Source: Dallia pectoralis
Taxonomy: Eukaryota; Chordata; Actinopteri; Esociformes; Umbridae
Length of the DNA stretch: 64,000 bases
Reading direction: 5' to 3'
NCBI GenBank assembly: GCA_029465975.1
Contig: CM055755.1
Coordinates: 3,845,909 to 3,909,908 of the forward strand
The translations under genes and the position numbers were made by a program. The notes beneath the pieces are model-generated. The model had not been told where the DNA came from. It made no database searches and worked only from the letters and a program-made list of their open reading frames with translations. This document shows, in pieces, positions 47,178 through 58,729 of this stretch (its first letter is position 1; each line of letters opens with the position of its first letter).

Positions 47178-47362
47178 GACACAGGTATATGTCATGACAC
47201 AGGTACATGTCCAGACACAGGTAAATGTTCGGACACAGGTAAATGTTAGGACACAGGTAGATGTTATGACACAGGTACATGTTATGACACAGGTACATGT
47301 CCAGACACAGGTAAATGTTAGGACACAGGTAGATGTTATGACACAGGTACATGTTATGACAC
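47178..47362. repeat. 18-bp minisatellite, ~10 copies
   Basis: The unit is GACACAGGTACATGTTAT, with variants GTCCA, GTTCG, GTTAG for the last bases and GTAAAT/GTAGAT. It gives the open frames (TQVHVM)n and (MYLCHNIYLC)n, which are artefacts of the multiple-of-three period. It begins only ~15 bp after the 40-mer array. Confidence 0.96.
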
Positions 47363-47472
47363 CAGGGGGAACCTGTTGAGTCCGAGCTCAGCTTTCAGGA
47401 CCATGGAGAGGACTCTATGGTGCTGACTCATCCAATCGCCATGGAACAGATAGTCAGGCCCCCTGTGTTTGC

Positions 47473-47517
<45 letters not shown>

Positions 47518-48925
47518 AGCTGCCTGTCACAAGGCATTTGTTATTCAGGGGAAGCATCTTCTGTGACATTGTAGGTCTCTCGAGCACCACATGCAATCTA
47601 AATGTGACGACCAACTTATTCACAAAGGAGACTTGTCACAAGGTATGGGGTTTTAGTCTGTAGTCAAAAAGCCTGGTTGACAACCTGCCTCGCCTTGGGT
47701 TTTTAACATCTTCTTCCTCAAAATGTTTGATTGTTGCTGATATGGCACTTTAACCAGATACGTCAAACGAGGGTAACCAAACTCACAGTGTCTTAGAGTA
47801 AATCCTCATGACCAAAGAGTAATCTAAGGCACACTGACAATTAAAAACGAGGGATATTGGGAAATGACATATTTCATCATGTACATTGTGGTCTGCGAAG
47901 AGTTGAATACTCAAATTAAAAATACAAGATAAGTACTAACAAACAAATCCCGAGACCCAAACGAAACAATATCTGTAAACGTAGATAGTCAGCTCCATCG
48001 GATATTCTGCATGTTCACAAAAGGTGTAAGCTGTTAGAATAATATCTGCGCTAAATCATTACTGGGGGCTCAGGGAAATTCCTGAACATCCATCTGGACC
48101 AAGGCTGTGCCCGTCTGGTGGATCCCAACAGCATGTTTCAGCTTAGGTTAAAAGGAACACCAGTGAAATACATCATTTTGTCAGCTTCGTCGAGAATCGG
48201 CCAAACCAGGAGAGGAGGAAGCGGATCATTGAAATGTCAGCGCTGAACTGGGTTTTGCGGTTCACTACGACGCAGGTGTAGCCCGGGTGAATTTCCGCTC
48301 TGAGAACAGCGCCGCTTGTTCGGGAACTTAACACGGGCTCACTCAACCCCGGCGGTGACTACGAGATGAGTTTGAAGTCTGCGACGTCACTTTGGTTTCA
48401 AAGTGGTCCTGGTCTTGCATACGGCTTTATTTTCCTGTGGATTTGCTTGAGTGAAGTTGTGTGTGTGTGTGGGTGTGTGTGTGTGCGCGTGCTTCGCCAC
48501 CGGCGGTCTGAAGCAATGATCAGAGGGATGGGCTGTGTGATCAGAATGCTGCTGATCTGGGATCCCGCTGTTGTGCCCCGGAGCAAGGCACTCACCCTAA
48601 TTGCTTTGGTAAACAGCCAGCAGAGTAAATAAAAAACGTGTCAGACACACAGACCGAGCCTGCAGTAGGTACGGGCATCTGCTCTGCAAACACAGCATCA
48701 GACGGATTTAAATCACTTCAACCTGAAAGCCAATATCAGGAACTGACAGGAAGTGGCGCGGCCTCAGAAACACACCAGTAGATTTGTAATCAACGGCGTG
48801 TTGTAAAATACCCCGGGACAACGGAGAGGCCCTGTGATACACAGCCAAACAGCAAACGTCAGAATAGAGAACATTCCATCTGAAACCAAGCTGAGCATGA
48901 GAGACACTGGCGGACTGAACCCTCA
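47363..48925. other. Unassigned DNA with microsatellites
   Basis: (CA)n at 47475-47516 and (TG)n with GCGC at 48458-48490. The remainder is unassigned except the dispersed-repeat piece at 48530-48640. Confidence 0.4.
48530..48640 (+). repeat. Fragment of a common fish dispersed repeat
   Basis: GTTGTGCCCCGGAGCAAGGC ACTCACCCTAATTGCTTTGG TAA resembles the remembered repeat GCCCCTGAGCAAGGCACTTA ACCCTAATTGCTCC.GTAA that precedes GTCGCTCTGGATAAGAGCGT in many salmonid loci. The final part is missing here. Confidence 0.5.
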
Positions 48926-49764
48926 ATGAAGGGGTGGGGGGTGGAGGGGGAGGTGGGGGAGATCAGGGTGGTGGAGGAGGTGGGGGAGATCAGGGTGGTG
49001 GAGGAGGAGGTGGGGAGCTCAGGGTGGTGGAGGAGGAGGTGGAGAGAGCTTAGGGTGGGGGGTGGAGGTGGAGAGAGCTCAGGGTGGAGGGGGAGGTGGA
49101 GAGGGCTCAGGGTGGTGGAGGAGGAGGTGGGGAGCTCAGGGTGGAGGAGGAGGTGGAGAGAGATCAGGGTGGTGGAGGAGGTGGGGGGGATCAGGGTGGT
49201 GGAGGAGGAGGTGGGGAGCTCAGGGTGGAGGAGGAGGTGGAGAGAGCTTAGGGTGGGGGGTGGAGGTGGAGAGAGCTCAGGGTGGAGGGGGAGGTGGAGA
49301 GGGCTCAGGGTGGAGGGGGAGGTGGAGAGGGCTCAGGGTGGGGGTGGAGGTGGAGAGAGCTCAGGGTGGAGGGGGAGGTGGAGAGGGCTCAGGGTGGTGG
49401 AGGAGGAGGTGGGGGTGCTCAGGGTGGTGGAGGAGGTGGGAGGGCTCAGGGTGGGGGTGGAGGTGGAGGGCTCAGGGTGGAGGGGGAGGTGGAGAGGGCT
49501 CAGGGTGGTGGAGGAGGAGGTGGGGGTGCTCAGGGTGGTGGAGGAGGTGGAGAGGGCTCAGGGTGGGGGGTGGAGGTGGAGAGAGCTCAGGGTGGTGGAG
49601 GAGGAGGTGGGGAGCTCAGGGTGGAGGGGGAGGTGGAGAGGGCTCAGGGTGGGGGTGGAGGTGGAGAGAGCTCAGGGTGGAGGTGGAGAGGGCTCAGGGT
49701 GGTGGAGGAGGTGGGGGGGGAGCTCAGGTGGGGAAGGAGGTGGGGGGGAGCTCAGGATGGAGGA
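48926..49764. repeat. GGA/GGT-rich minisatellite, ~31-bp units, ~840 bp
   Basis: Built from GCTCAGGGTGGTGGAGGAGG AGGTGGAGAGA and variants, with unit length varying as GGA and GGT triplets are gained or lost. The plus strand is almost pure purine plus T in GGTGG, with many runs of three or more G. It is therefore prone to form G-quadruplexes or triplexes. Frames of 167-297 codons (Gly/Arg/Glu-rich) result from composition. Confidence 0.97.
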
Positions 49765-50820
49765 GTTTTTTTTAATTCGAAATAATCAGATAATAAAATT
49801 CGTTCGTTATTATTTCTAGTAAATGCAATTAATTTGCGTGCAAATAAGTAAACGCAGGCAGCCGACGTCTTTGACGAATACAAATAGAAAATATGTCAAT
49901 AATCCCACAGTAGAGTGGATGCTGGGAAGCTCCCAGTGTGGGCCGCGACACGCTGTCTTTGTTATGAGAAAAGCGTTCGCTGTCGTCATTATTACTGCCT
50001 GGATTGCCGCCTTTGACTGTGCAACTCAGCAGCTATTAGGTTCTTTTAAAGAGCCGACGCAAAAACTGGACCTACACATATTTCTTTGCAGTTTTTCTCC
50101 CCTTCGACGCGCCGGATTTCGCCGGGTTCCTTTTCATGTAGTTATAAACGCCCCGTCTGAAGGACCAAAGGATTCGAAAGCCTTCATCTGGCTGGGTTGT
50201 GACGGTGGTTTTGGCTGCCTGCATGATGTCACGCGGTTGATTAGATTATCTTCGGCCAATCAAGGCCCAGTATATGTCGCAGTTATATTAAGTGCTGTAA
50301 ACACGGGGATTTAGTGCAAATAAAGTGCTGACTTTAAATATAAATATTAAACAGGCTGCATGAGGAGTTTCAGAGAACCACATGCAGCCACAAGAAGCAA
50401 CCATCACCCTTAACCAACGCAGACTGGCAAACAGCCGTTAGAGGAGAGAACGAGACGGAGAGAGAAGAAAAGCGAGGTCTGATAGAGACGACCCAAATGG
50501 TAGAAAGGAGGCTGTGTTTGTTTATTTCAGCAACTAGGGCCGACCCACCAGCGGTCCAGCTCGGCGACCGTTTTGGGAAATGAAGTCCTTACAAACAAAA
50601 CTGCAGCGGCAGTAGAACGAAGGACGAGGGGTCAGGAAGTGAAAGGTTGCTAACATCACTCCAACAAGGTGAAATAAACACATTCTGCCCTTGAACAAGG
50701 CAGCTAACCGTGATTGCCTCCCAGTCACCCAATGTAAAGGCTTCCTGCACTTTGTATGGACCTTTGGTTTTATTGACGACTAAAATAATGTCATAAAGTC
50801 AAAGTCATCGGGTAATACAG
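49765..50820. other. Unassigned segment with a 163-codon non-repetitive frame
   Basis: A plus-strand frame at 49823-50314 (MQLICVQISKRRQPTSLTNT...) is the longest non-repeat frame in the window. Codon pattern, hydropathy and motifs suggest nothing recognisable. The DNA itself has features of a conserved non-coding element (GTCATTATTACTGCCTGGAT; GGTTGATTAGATTATC). A dispersed-repeat piece lies at 50670-50740. Confidence 0.3.
50670..50740 (+). repeat. Fragment of a fish dispersed repeat
   Basis: TCTGCCCTTGAACAAGGCAG CTAACC resembles the salmonid repeat CTGCCCTTGAGCAAGGCAGT TAACCC. The following CCTCCCAGTCACCCA is diverged. Confidence 0.4.
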
Positions 50821-51870
50821 CACAGAAACATAACAGAGTCTGACACACCAGGTTATCCAGCACAGAGACATAACAGAGTCTGACACACCAGGTTATCCAG
50901 CACAGAGACATAACAGAGTCTGACACACCAGGTTATCCAGCACAGAGACATAACAGAGTCTGACACACCAGGTTATCCAGCACAGAGACATAACAGAGTC
51001 TGACACACCAGGTTATCCAGCACAGAGACATAACAGAGTCTGACACACCAGGTTATCCAGCACAGAGACATAACAGAGTCTGACACACCAGGTTATCCAG
51101 CACAGAGACATAACAGAGTCTGACACACCAGGTTATCCAGCACAGAGACATAACAGAGTCTGACACACCAGGTTATCCAGCACAGAGACATAACAGAGTC
51201 TGACACACCAGGTTATCCAGCACAGAGACATAACAGAGTCTGACACACCAGGTTATCCAGCACAGAGACATAACAGAGTCTGACACACCAGGTTATCCAG
51301 CACAGAGACATAACAGAGTCTGACATACCAGGTTATCCAGCACAGAGACATAACAGAGTCTGACACACCAGGTTATCCAGCACAGAGACATAACAGAGTC
51401 TGACACACCAGGTTATCCAGCACAGAGACATAACAGAGTCTGACACACCAGGTTATCCAGCACAGAGACATAACAGAGTCTGACACACCAGGTTATCCAG
51501 CACAGAGACATAACAGAGTCTGACACACCAGGTTATCCAGCACAGAGACATAACAGAGTCTGACACACCAGGTTATCCAGCACAGAGACATAACAGAGTC
51601 TGACACACCAGGTTATCCAGCACAGAGACATAACAGAGTCTGACACACCAGGTTATCCAGCACAGAGACATAACAGAGTCTGACACACCAGGTTATCCAG
51701 CACAGAGACATAACAGAGTCTGACATACCAGGTTATCCAGCACAGAGACATAACAGAGTCTGACATACCAGGTTATCCAGCACAGAGACATAACAGAGTC
51801 TGACACACCAGGTTATCCAGCACAGAGACATAACAGAGTCTGACATACCAGGTTATCCAGCACAGAGACA
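50821..51870. repeat. 40-bp minisatellite (second 40-mer family), ~26 near-identical copies
   Basis: The unit is CAGGTTATCCAGCACAGAGA CATAACAGAGTCTGACACAC. The only variants I see are one C-to-T change (GACATACC) in about four units, most of them near the right end, and an A in the first unit (CACAGAAACA). The unit is unrelated to the 40-mer at 46392. It is the most homogeneous array in the window. Confidence 0.98.
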
Positions 51871-53010
51871 CTTTCTTCATCACTAAAGAAGGGCGTCACA
51901 GTTCCTCTGGTCTTCGGGGAAGTCACTGGTCGCGCCGCAGGACTTTTCCACACTCTGGTGCCCGGCCAAACAATGGCGGCCTATTGATACCTAGAGAACC
52001 GTGTTCTAGGAGACAGGGATGAGGAAGTGAACTGGGCCGGTTCTACAGGCAGAAGGCAATCAGTCCCATTGTGTTAGAAGCCCTGCGGCACTGTCCAGAC
52101 TGAGTCCATCAACACCGGCTTTAGTGGAGCGAAAAATAGAGTGTGACCAGAGAAAAGGCTCACACGGAAACATGTCAGCATTAGTGCGCACACACACACA
52201 CACACAGACACACAGACACACAGACACGCCTGTTTTACTACACTGACTTTATCCACAACTTATTTTTATTAAGAATCATTTTCCAACCTCTGACCCTGAC
52301 ATTAACCCGAAAAAGCAGATGGACAAAATGTCCCCACTAGTCATGCTTTGTCATGGTTTACTGTAATGGTGAGGACATAGGGGCCTGACAAGTACAGACG
52401 CAGACACACACACACACACACACACACAACGACAGACTGGAGATCTAGTTTGATTGAGCCCTGACACCTCATTATATGGAAGTGTGGATATCATGTTTAC
52501 TGTATTCCCATATTGATTGAGGCAGAGAGAAACGCTATTGTGTTCTAACTCCACGGTCACTATCAGGCAAAAACCTACATGCTGTGGACCGGGGTTTGAA
52601 GCCCAGGTAGGACGCCTACTAGACTTGTGCTACACAGGAAACATGTGTGGGCTGTGCCGTTCTCACAGGTCAAAGCCTGGCGTAGAACTACAACAAAAGA
52701 AACATGTTGAGAAATAGTTACATCGCTCCCATCATCCATTACTGGCAGCTAATACTTTCCATTTACCCGGGACAAGAGGCAATTTCTCAAAGGAAAACAA
52801 TCAGGCCCTCATATTGCCGTGCGAAATGACTCAGAATAAACAACAAATTAACCCATATTAAATGATAGGAAAGAACGGGAGCAAACACGCAAAAAATATT
52901 CCACGGGGACGATGACGTGCAGCCTTAGTTAAGCTGAACAGGTTGAGACACGGACAATTAAACAAATCTTAGTTGGCGTTTTCCGTCTTAGGCCCGAGCC
53001 AGAAGCCACA
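51871..53010. other. Unassigned DNA with two (CA)n tracts
   Basis: (CA)n with CAGACACA interruptions at 52187-52232 and (CA)n at 52403-52430. No gene supported. Confidence 0.4.
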
Positions 53011-55331
53011 ACTAGCGTTGCTAGCTTCTAGAGCGTTGCTAGGATATAGTGTTGCTAGCTTCTAGAGCGTTGCTAGCATATTAAGTGCTGCTAGCTTCTA
53101 GAGCGTTGCTAGCATATTAAGTGCTGCTAGCTTCTAGAGCGTTGCTAGCATATTAAGTGCTGCTAGCTTCTAGAGCGTTGCTAGCATATTAAGTGCTGCT
53201 AGCTTATAGAGTGCTGCTAGCTTCTAGAGCGTTGCTAGCATATTAAGTGCTGCTAGCTTCTAGAGCGTTGCTAGCATATTAAGTGCTGCTAGCTTCTAGA
53301 GCGTTGCTAGCATATTAAGTGCTGCTAGCTTCTAGAGCGTTGCTAGCATATTAAGTGCTGCTAGCTTCTAGAGCATTGCTAGCTTCTAGAGCGTTGCTAG
53401 CATATTAAGTGCTGCTAGCTTCTAGAGCGTTGCTAGCATATTAAGTGCTGCTAGCTTCTAGAGCGTTGCTAGCATATTAAGTGCTGCTAGCTTCTAGAGC
53501 GTTGCTAGCATATTAAGTGCTGCTAGCTTCTAGAGCGTTGCTAGCATATTAAGTGCTGCTAGCTTCTGCTAGCTTCTAGAGCGTTGCTAGATATAGTGTT
53601 CTAGCTTCTAGAGCGTTGCTAGCATATTAAGTGCTGCTAGCTTCTAGAGCGTTGCTAGCATATTAAGTGCTGCTAGCTTCTAGAGCGTTGCTAGCATATT
53701 AAGTGCTGCTAGCTTCTAGAGCGTTGCTAGCATATTAAGTGCTGCTAGCTTCTAGAGCGTTGCTAGCATATTAAGTGCTGCTAGCTTCTAGAGAGCATAT
53801 TAAGTGCTGCTAGCTTCTAGAGCGTTGCTAGCATATTAAGTGCTGCTAGCTTCTAGAGCTAGAGCGTTGCATAGCTTCTAGAGCGTTGCTAGCATATTAA
53901 GTGCTGCATATTAGCTTCTAGAGAGCGTTGCATATTAGCTTCTAGAGCGTTGCTAGCATATTAAGTGCTGCTAGCTTCTAGAGCGTTGCTAGCATATTAA
54001 GTGCTGCTAGCTTCTAGAGCGTTGCTAGCTTCTAGAGCGTTGCTAGCATATTAAGTGCTGCTAGCTTCTAGAGCGTTGCTAGCATATTAAGTGCTGCTAG
54101 CTTCTAGAGCGTTGCTAGCATATTAAGTGCTGCTAGCTTCTAGAGCGTTGCTAGCATATTAAGTGCTGCTAGCTTCTAGAGCGTTGCTAGCATATTAAGT
54201 GCTGCTAGCTTCTAGAGCGTTGCTAGCTTCTAGAGCGTTGCTAGCATATTAAGTGCTGCTAGCTTCTAGAGCGTTGCTAGCATATTAAGTGCTGCTAGCT
54301 TCTAGAGCGTTGCTAGCATATTAAGTGCTGCTAGCTAGAGCGTTGCTAGCATATTAAGTGCTGCTAGCTTCTAGAGCGTTGCTAGCATATTAAGTGCTGC
54401 TAGCTTCTAGAGCGTTGCTAGCATATTAAGTGCTGCTAGCTTCTAGAGCGTTGCTAGCATATTAAGTGCTGCTAGCTTCTAGAGCGTTGCTAGCATATTA
54501 AGTGCTGCTAGCTTCTAGAGCGTTGCTAGCTTCTAGAGCGTTGCTAGCATATTAAGTGCTGCTAGCTTCTAGAGCGTTGCTAGCATATTAAGTGCTGCTA
54601 GCTTCTAGAGCGTTGCTAGCATATTGAGCGTTGCTAGCTTCTAAAGCGCTGCTAGCTTCTAGAGCGTTGCTAGCATATTAAGTGCTGCTAGCTTCTAGAG
54701 CGTTGCTAGCATATTAAGTGCTGCTAGCTTCTAGAGCGTTGCTAGCATATTAAGTGCTGCTAGCTTCTAGAGCGTTGCTAGCATATTAAGTGCTGCTAGC
54801 TTCTAGAGCGTTGCTAGCATATTAAGTGCTGCTAGCTTCTAGAGCGTTGCTAGCATATTAAGTGCTGCTGCTTCTAGAGCTTCTAAGTGCTGCTAGCTTC
54901 TAGAGCGTTGCTAGCATATTAAGTGCTGCTAGCTTCTAGAGCGTTGCTAGCATATTAAGTGCTGCTAGCTTCTAGAGCGTTGCTAGCATATTAAGTGCTG
55001 CTAGCTTCTATTGCTAGCATATTAAGTGCTGCTAGCTTTCTAGAGCGTGCTGCTAGCTTCTAGAGCGTTGCTAGCATATTAAGTGCTGCTAGCTTTAGAG
55101 CTTGCTATTGCTAGCATATTAAGTGCTGCTAGCTTCTAGAGCGTTGCTAGCTTCTAGAGCGTTGCTAGCATATTAAGTGCTGCTAGCTTCTAGAGCGTTG
55201 CTAGCATATTAAGTGCTGCTAGCTTCTAGAGCGTTGCTAGCTTCTAGAGCGTTGCTAGCATATTAAGTGCTGCTAGCTTCTAGAGCGTTGCTAGCATATT
55301 AAGTGCTGCTAGCTTCTAGAGCGCTGCTAGA
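53011..55331. repeat. 36-bp minisatellite, ~64 copies, 2.3 kb
   Basis: The unit is GCTGCTAGCTTCTAGAGCGT TGCTAGCATATTAAGT. It consists of two diverged 18-bp halves, GCTAGCTTCTAGAGCGTT and GCTAGCATATTAAGTGCT, both starting with the palindrome GCTAGC. Unpaired first-half units (GCTAGCTTCTAGAGC.TT twice in a row) appear repeatedly, e.g. near 53370, 54020, 54220, 54520, 55140 and 55235. Scrambled spots lie near 53570, 53790, 53860-53940, 54625-54650, 54870 and 55015-55110. This is the longest array in the window. It is packed with NheI (GCTAGC) and XbaI (TCTAGA) type palindromes. Confidence 0.98.
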
Positions 55332-56350
55332 ACAGCGAGCATCAACAGTGTTAAGGTCAGCACGTGTAATATATGAGCCTTCAGTAAAAAATGGAACGGT
55401 TCAATGTTTTGGCAGTCAAACTGTTGGATTGGTGCCATCACACAACCTTCCGCTATAGTTTGCCATCTTTATATATATTTTTATAGTTTTTTTCCTAAGT
55501 GGCCGGACCAGGATAAAACCTCTGTGCCATAAGGACAGGCTAGAAATACACTCTAAAGAGAAATGTTTTCCTGGAGGATGCTTTAACATTTTGTCAACTT
55601 GAAAACGCGTGTGACGTCTGTACGTATTCCTAAGGACGTTTTACACTGGTCCTTTAAACAATAGCTTTTAATAGTATTTCTCAGAAAACCTCTACAATAA
55701 CATTTTGGGTCTAATGTTTTAACTGCCGTCTAGACAATAATACACAAATAATCCCCAAAATACTTTTCAGCGAACCGCTTTGAGGAAACCCTTTTAAAGA
55801 GTTCCTTAAAGTACTTATTGATTTCGGCGACTGTTCAATTTAAAAAAGACATCAATCCAGGAACAATTTATTTTTGTGTGAGGAGTCCATACAGGTTCCC
55901 TGTTAAATCCTACATTCAGGAACAAGTCCATGGGCCAATCAAGTCACGGCTAAACAAAACTCCTCTTGCCTGGAGAGACTTGCCAGTTAAGAGCATTTCA
56001 AAACCAGCTCACACCTATTCCAACACGCCTTCTCGCCTCTGCTTGTGCTTTTCTTCGCTGTTCGATAAATGTCACTCCAGGAAAAACGTGTTAATATGAA
56101 TATGAATATTGTTAAACAGAATGAATGTATCCATTAAACAATAATTCTACTTTGCTACGTACATGTCATGAAAGAACGTTCATATTTACGATGCAGCGGT
56201 AACTCGCAATCCCTATAATACAGAAGCCTTTATAATTCAAACAGGACTAAACCACTTCTGGCAGACTCCGCCCAAATATAGCAATATATCCAATTTGTCA
56301 TGACAATACCGGTTTTCCAGTCATATCTGATAAGGTTTAAGAATACATTA
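55332..56350. other. Unassigned AT-rich DNA
   Basis: No gene or array recognised. A 93-codon plus frame at 55818-56099 has no domain features. Confidence 0.4.
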
Positions 56351-56917
56351 TCATAGGGCCGTTTCTCTATGGTGATCATTTGAAGATCCTCTGCATACTA
56401 AGGTTTTCATTGGATTGAGGTCCCACCTGAGATGGCCAAAGCAGAACACTGATTTTGTTGTCCAATCTCTGTCAGACCATTTCAGTGTGGATCTTGAGGT
56501 ATGTTTTGGGTCACTGCCTTGTAGGAAGGTCCATCTACTGTCGAGTCCCAGCCTTCTGGCAGAATCAACCAGACTGTCAGACGAAATTACCTGATGCTTG
56601 GTGAAATCCATTTGGCCTGTGCCCCTGGACCTCTGGAAATACAACCAGCCCCAGAACATCACTGACCCGCCACCATATTTCACTGTGGATTGGAGGTGCC
56701 TCTCCTTGCATGCATCTCTGTTTCGACACCAAACACGACCAAACATTAAATTGGGGCGTTTGGTTCCTCTACCCCGGAGGTTTTCAACTGTTCCATACCA
56801 TTTGAATTATTTCATAATTCCAGTGACAATAGCTCAGTGGTCTATTCAGATTTATGAAGGTCTACGACCATCTTTCACGTTTAAACTGCCAGTTATTTTT
56901 GTTTTCTTCACAATGTT
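56351..56917 (-). pseudogene. Tc1/mariner-like transposase remnant (HTH to DDE domain), frameshifted
   Basis: On the minus strand, 56746-56351 reads GRVWCRNRDACKERHLQSTV KYGGGSVMFWGWL, then HQVISSDSLVDSARRLGLDS RWTFLQGSDPKHTSRSTLKW and WDLNPMKTL. These are the well-known Tc1 landmarks KYGGGSVMFWG, DNDPKHTS and SPDLNPIE in the right order. The catalytic FQQDNDPKHTS is altered to FLQGSDPKHTS and SPDLNP to RWDLNP, so the catalytic aspartate is lost. Further upstream on the same strand, 56917-56850 gives KITGSLNVKDGRRPS, resembling the TGSVKDRPRSGRP region of the DNA-binding domain, in another frame. Between them ~90 bp is too diverged to align by eye. Confidence 0.9.
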
Positions 56918-57566
56918 GGATGAGAAAGAGATCTTGTGTGTGCGCCTTACCTCATTTCATACACATTGTGAAACAGGAAGTGGTGTAATGCTTCAATATA
57001 GCACTTTAGAAATGGAATTAAATTTCTGGTTTGATTTTGGAAGACGTAATTTACAATAATCTTTAAGGGTGCCGTTAAATGTGAAAGTTGGATTTGGAGA
57101 ACATGGATTTGAAAGTTTTAACAATCAGTGGAATATTAATATGGTACAGAATTTCTCATGTTGGTTTTTTGAGGTAATCTCTATAATTATATTGTTTCTA
57201 TATTTTTTAGGTATTTTGTGCATCGCCCATTAGGGGTGCTTGTAATGTTGGAGCCCCCAGTAAACATATAATAATAATATCCTGTTAAAAACCCTGCAGT
57301 GTTTCATGAGGTCCAAGCAGTAACTAGTTGATTAAAGATTAATTCCCACTGGAAAAGGTTATATTTATAATTCTGACAATAAACACAGCAAGAGCTGAAC
57401 AGGTCTCTGCAGTCTCAGGTTGTCCTAGAATAGACCTCCAGCATCTCCAGATTTACGGTCAGATGAATACGTACACACGTATTCATATGACCGTGTGTGA
57501 AAGAGAGGGAGATGGCGAGATAGAAAGTGGGTGAGATAAAAGAGGATGCAGTTGAAAAAAGAGAGA
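56918..57566. other. AT-rich sequence flanking the Tc1 remnant
   Basis: May include the non-coding 5' part of the Tc1 element (for example ACAGGAAGTGGTGTAATGCT at 56972), but I cannot define its terminus. No gene supported. Confidence 0.35.
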
Positions 57567-57610
57567 TGGAGAGAGGAAGAGGGAGAAAGAAAGGGAGGGA
57601 GAGAGAGAGA

Positions 57611-57645
<35 letters not shown>

Positions 57646-57790
57646 CGCACCTGGGCAGAGAGAGAGAGGGAGGAGCCGTGGGGAGAGGAGAGGGGAGAGA
57701 GAGGGAGAGAGAGAGGGGAGAGAGAGAGGGAGGGAAGAGAAAAAGGGTGGGGAAAGGAAAAGGGAGGGGTGAGAAAAGGAGGGGAGGGAG
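57567..57790. repeat. GA/GGGA-rich purine tract
   Basis: 220 bp of (GA)n, GGGAGAGA and GGGAAAAG motifs on the plus strand, interrupted by GACGCACCTGGGCAG. Low-complexity frames on both strands are artefacts. Confidence 0.95.
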
Positions 57791-58729
57791 TGCTCAATCT
57801 TACCTACAAAGCAAAACAAACAAAACTGCAAGCGCAGACAACAAAAAAAACTAATCATACAGGGTTTTTCTGTAGCCAAATCATTATGTTTATGTGGACT
57901 ACACGGCAGTACCATTACTGTGTTTTCCACGTCACGCCGAACTCCACAACCGTCCTAAATATATCTCGCCCACTTGATATTGCTTTCACAAACGCTCGGT
58001 TAATTGACAGTAATAGATTACGCCATAATAGATTACGCCAACAGTTTGTCTGGCAGGTCCTTTCAGCCAGCTGATTGGAGCTATCTGATCTCTCTGCACT
58101 TCCTTTGTTTTCCCACAGAGGCAATTCGGCGGGCGCCGAAATGCAATCAAATGTTTCCACGCGGCGTGCTAAGCTAGCTAGTTGGGACGACTAATGGCGG
58201 TGGGACGCAAAACCCCCGCCGGCGGCTACCTTCGACCGGCTCGTCCGTCCTATTGATTTACACAGACACAATTTCACCGGGCGGAACGCCGCCGGACATC
58301 TCAGTTCCACTGTGGGCCAGTGTTCAGATGATAGCCTCCTGGCGACAGACGTTTAACACGACGGGCCCGCGGTTCCGGTTGACGGTGGGGTCGACTTGAC
58401 AACGACGCCGCTAAGAGCCGCCGATTTCCCCGTCGACAAACAAACGGGGGCGCGGGAAAATATCACACTGACGTCTGAAACTCTCGCACTGTAATAATCA
58501 CCAGTCGTGAGTCGGAGCGTATTGACAACCGTGCCCTTCTCTGAAATTCGCCGTTCAGCAGTATTACGGGCTGATCTGTCACTGTTATATTTACGATGCG
58601 GTGTGTATGTGTGTGTGTTTGTGTGTGTGTGCGTGCGCGTGTGGATTTGTAGTTCTTCACCTCCGCTCAGTGCTGCATTTTCCTCCAGAAGCACATCTTC
58701 GTGTCCCTTGGTGTACAGCATATTGATGG
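57791..58729. other. Unassigned DNA, CpG-rich before an assembly gap
   Basis: 58110-58480 is conspicuously rich in CpG (GGCGGGCGCCG, CCGCCGGCGGC, CGGAACGCCGCCGG, CGACGCCGC), unlike its surroundings, and could be a CpG island or CpG-rich conserved element. A (TG)n tract lies at 58600-58643. No transcription start motif or exon identified. Confidence 0.4.

Noticed and set aside
48926..49819. Glycine/arginine-rich frames up to 297 codons
   Set aside because: Three overlapping plus-strand frames arise from GGA/GGT composition. No unique sequence outside the array.
46392..51870. Common origin of the two 40-bp arrays
   Set aside because: Both have a 40-bp period and share CATAAC, but the rest of the units cannot be aligned convincingly.
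57415..57930. Ser/Leu/Pro-rich minus-strand frame of 171 codons
   Set aside because: Translation of the GA-rich low-complexity tract.
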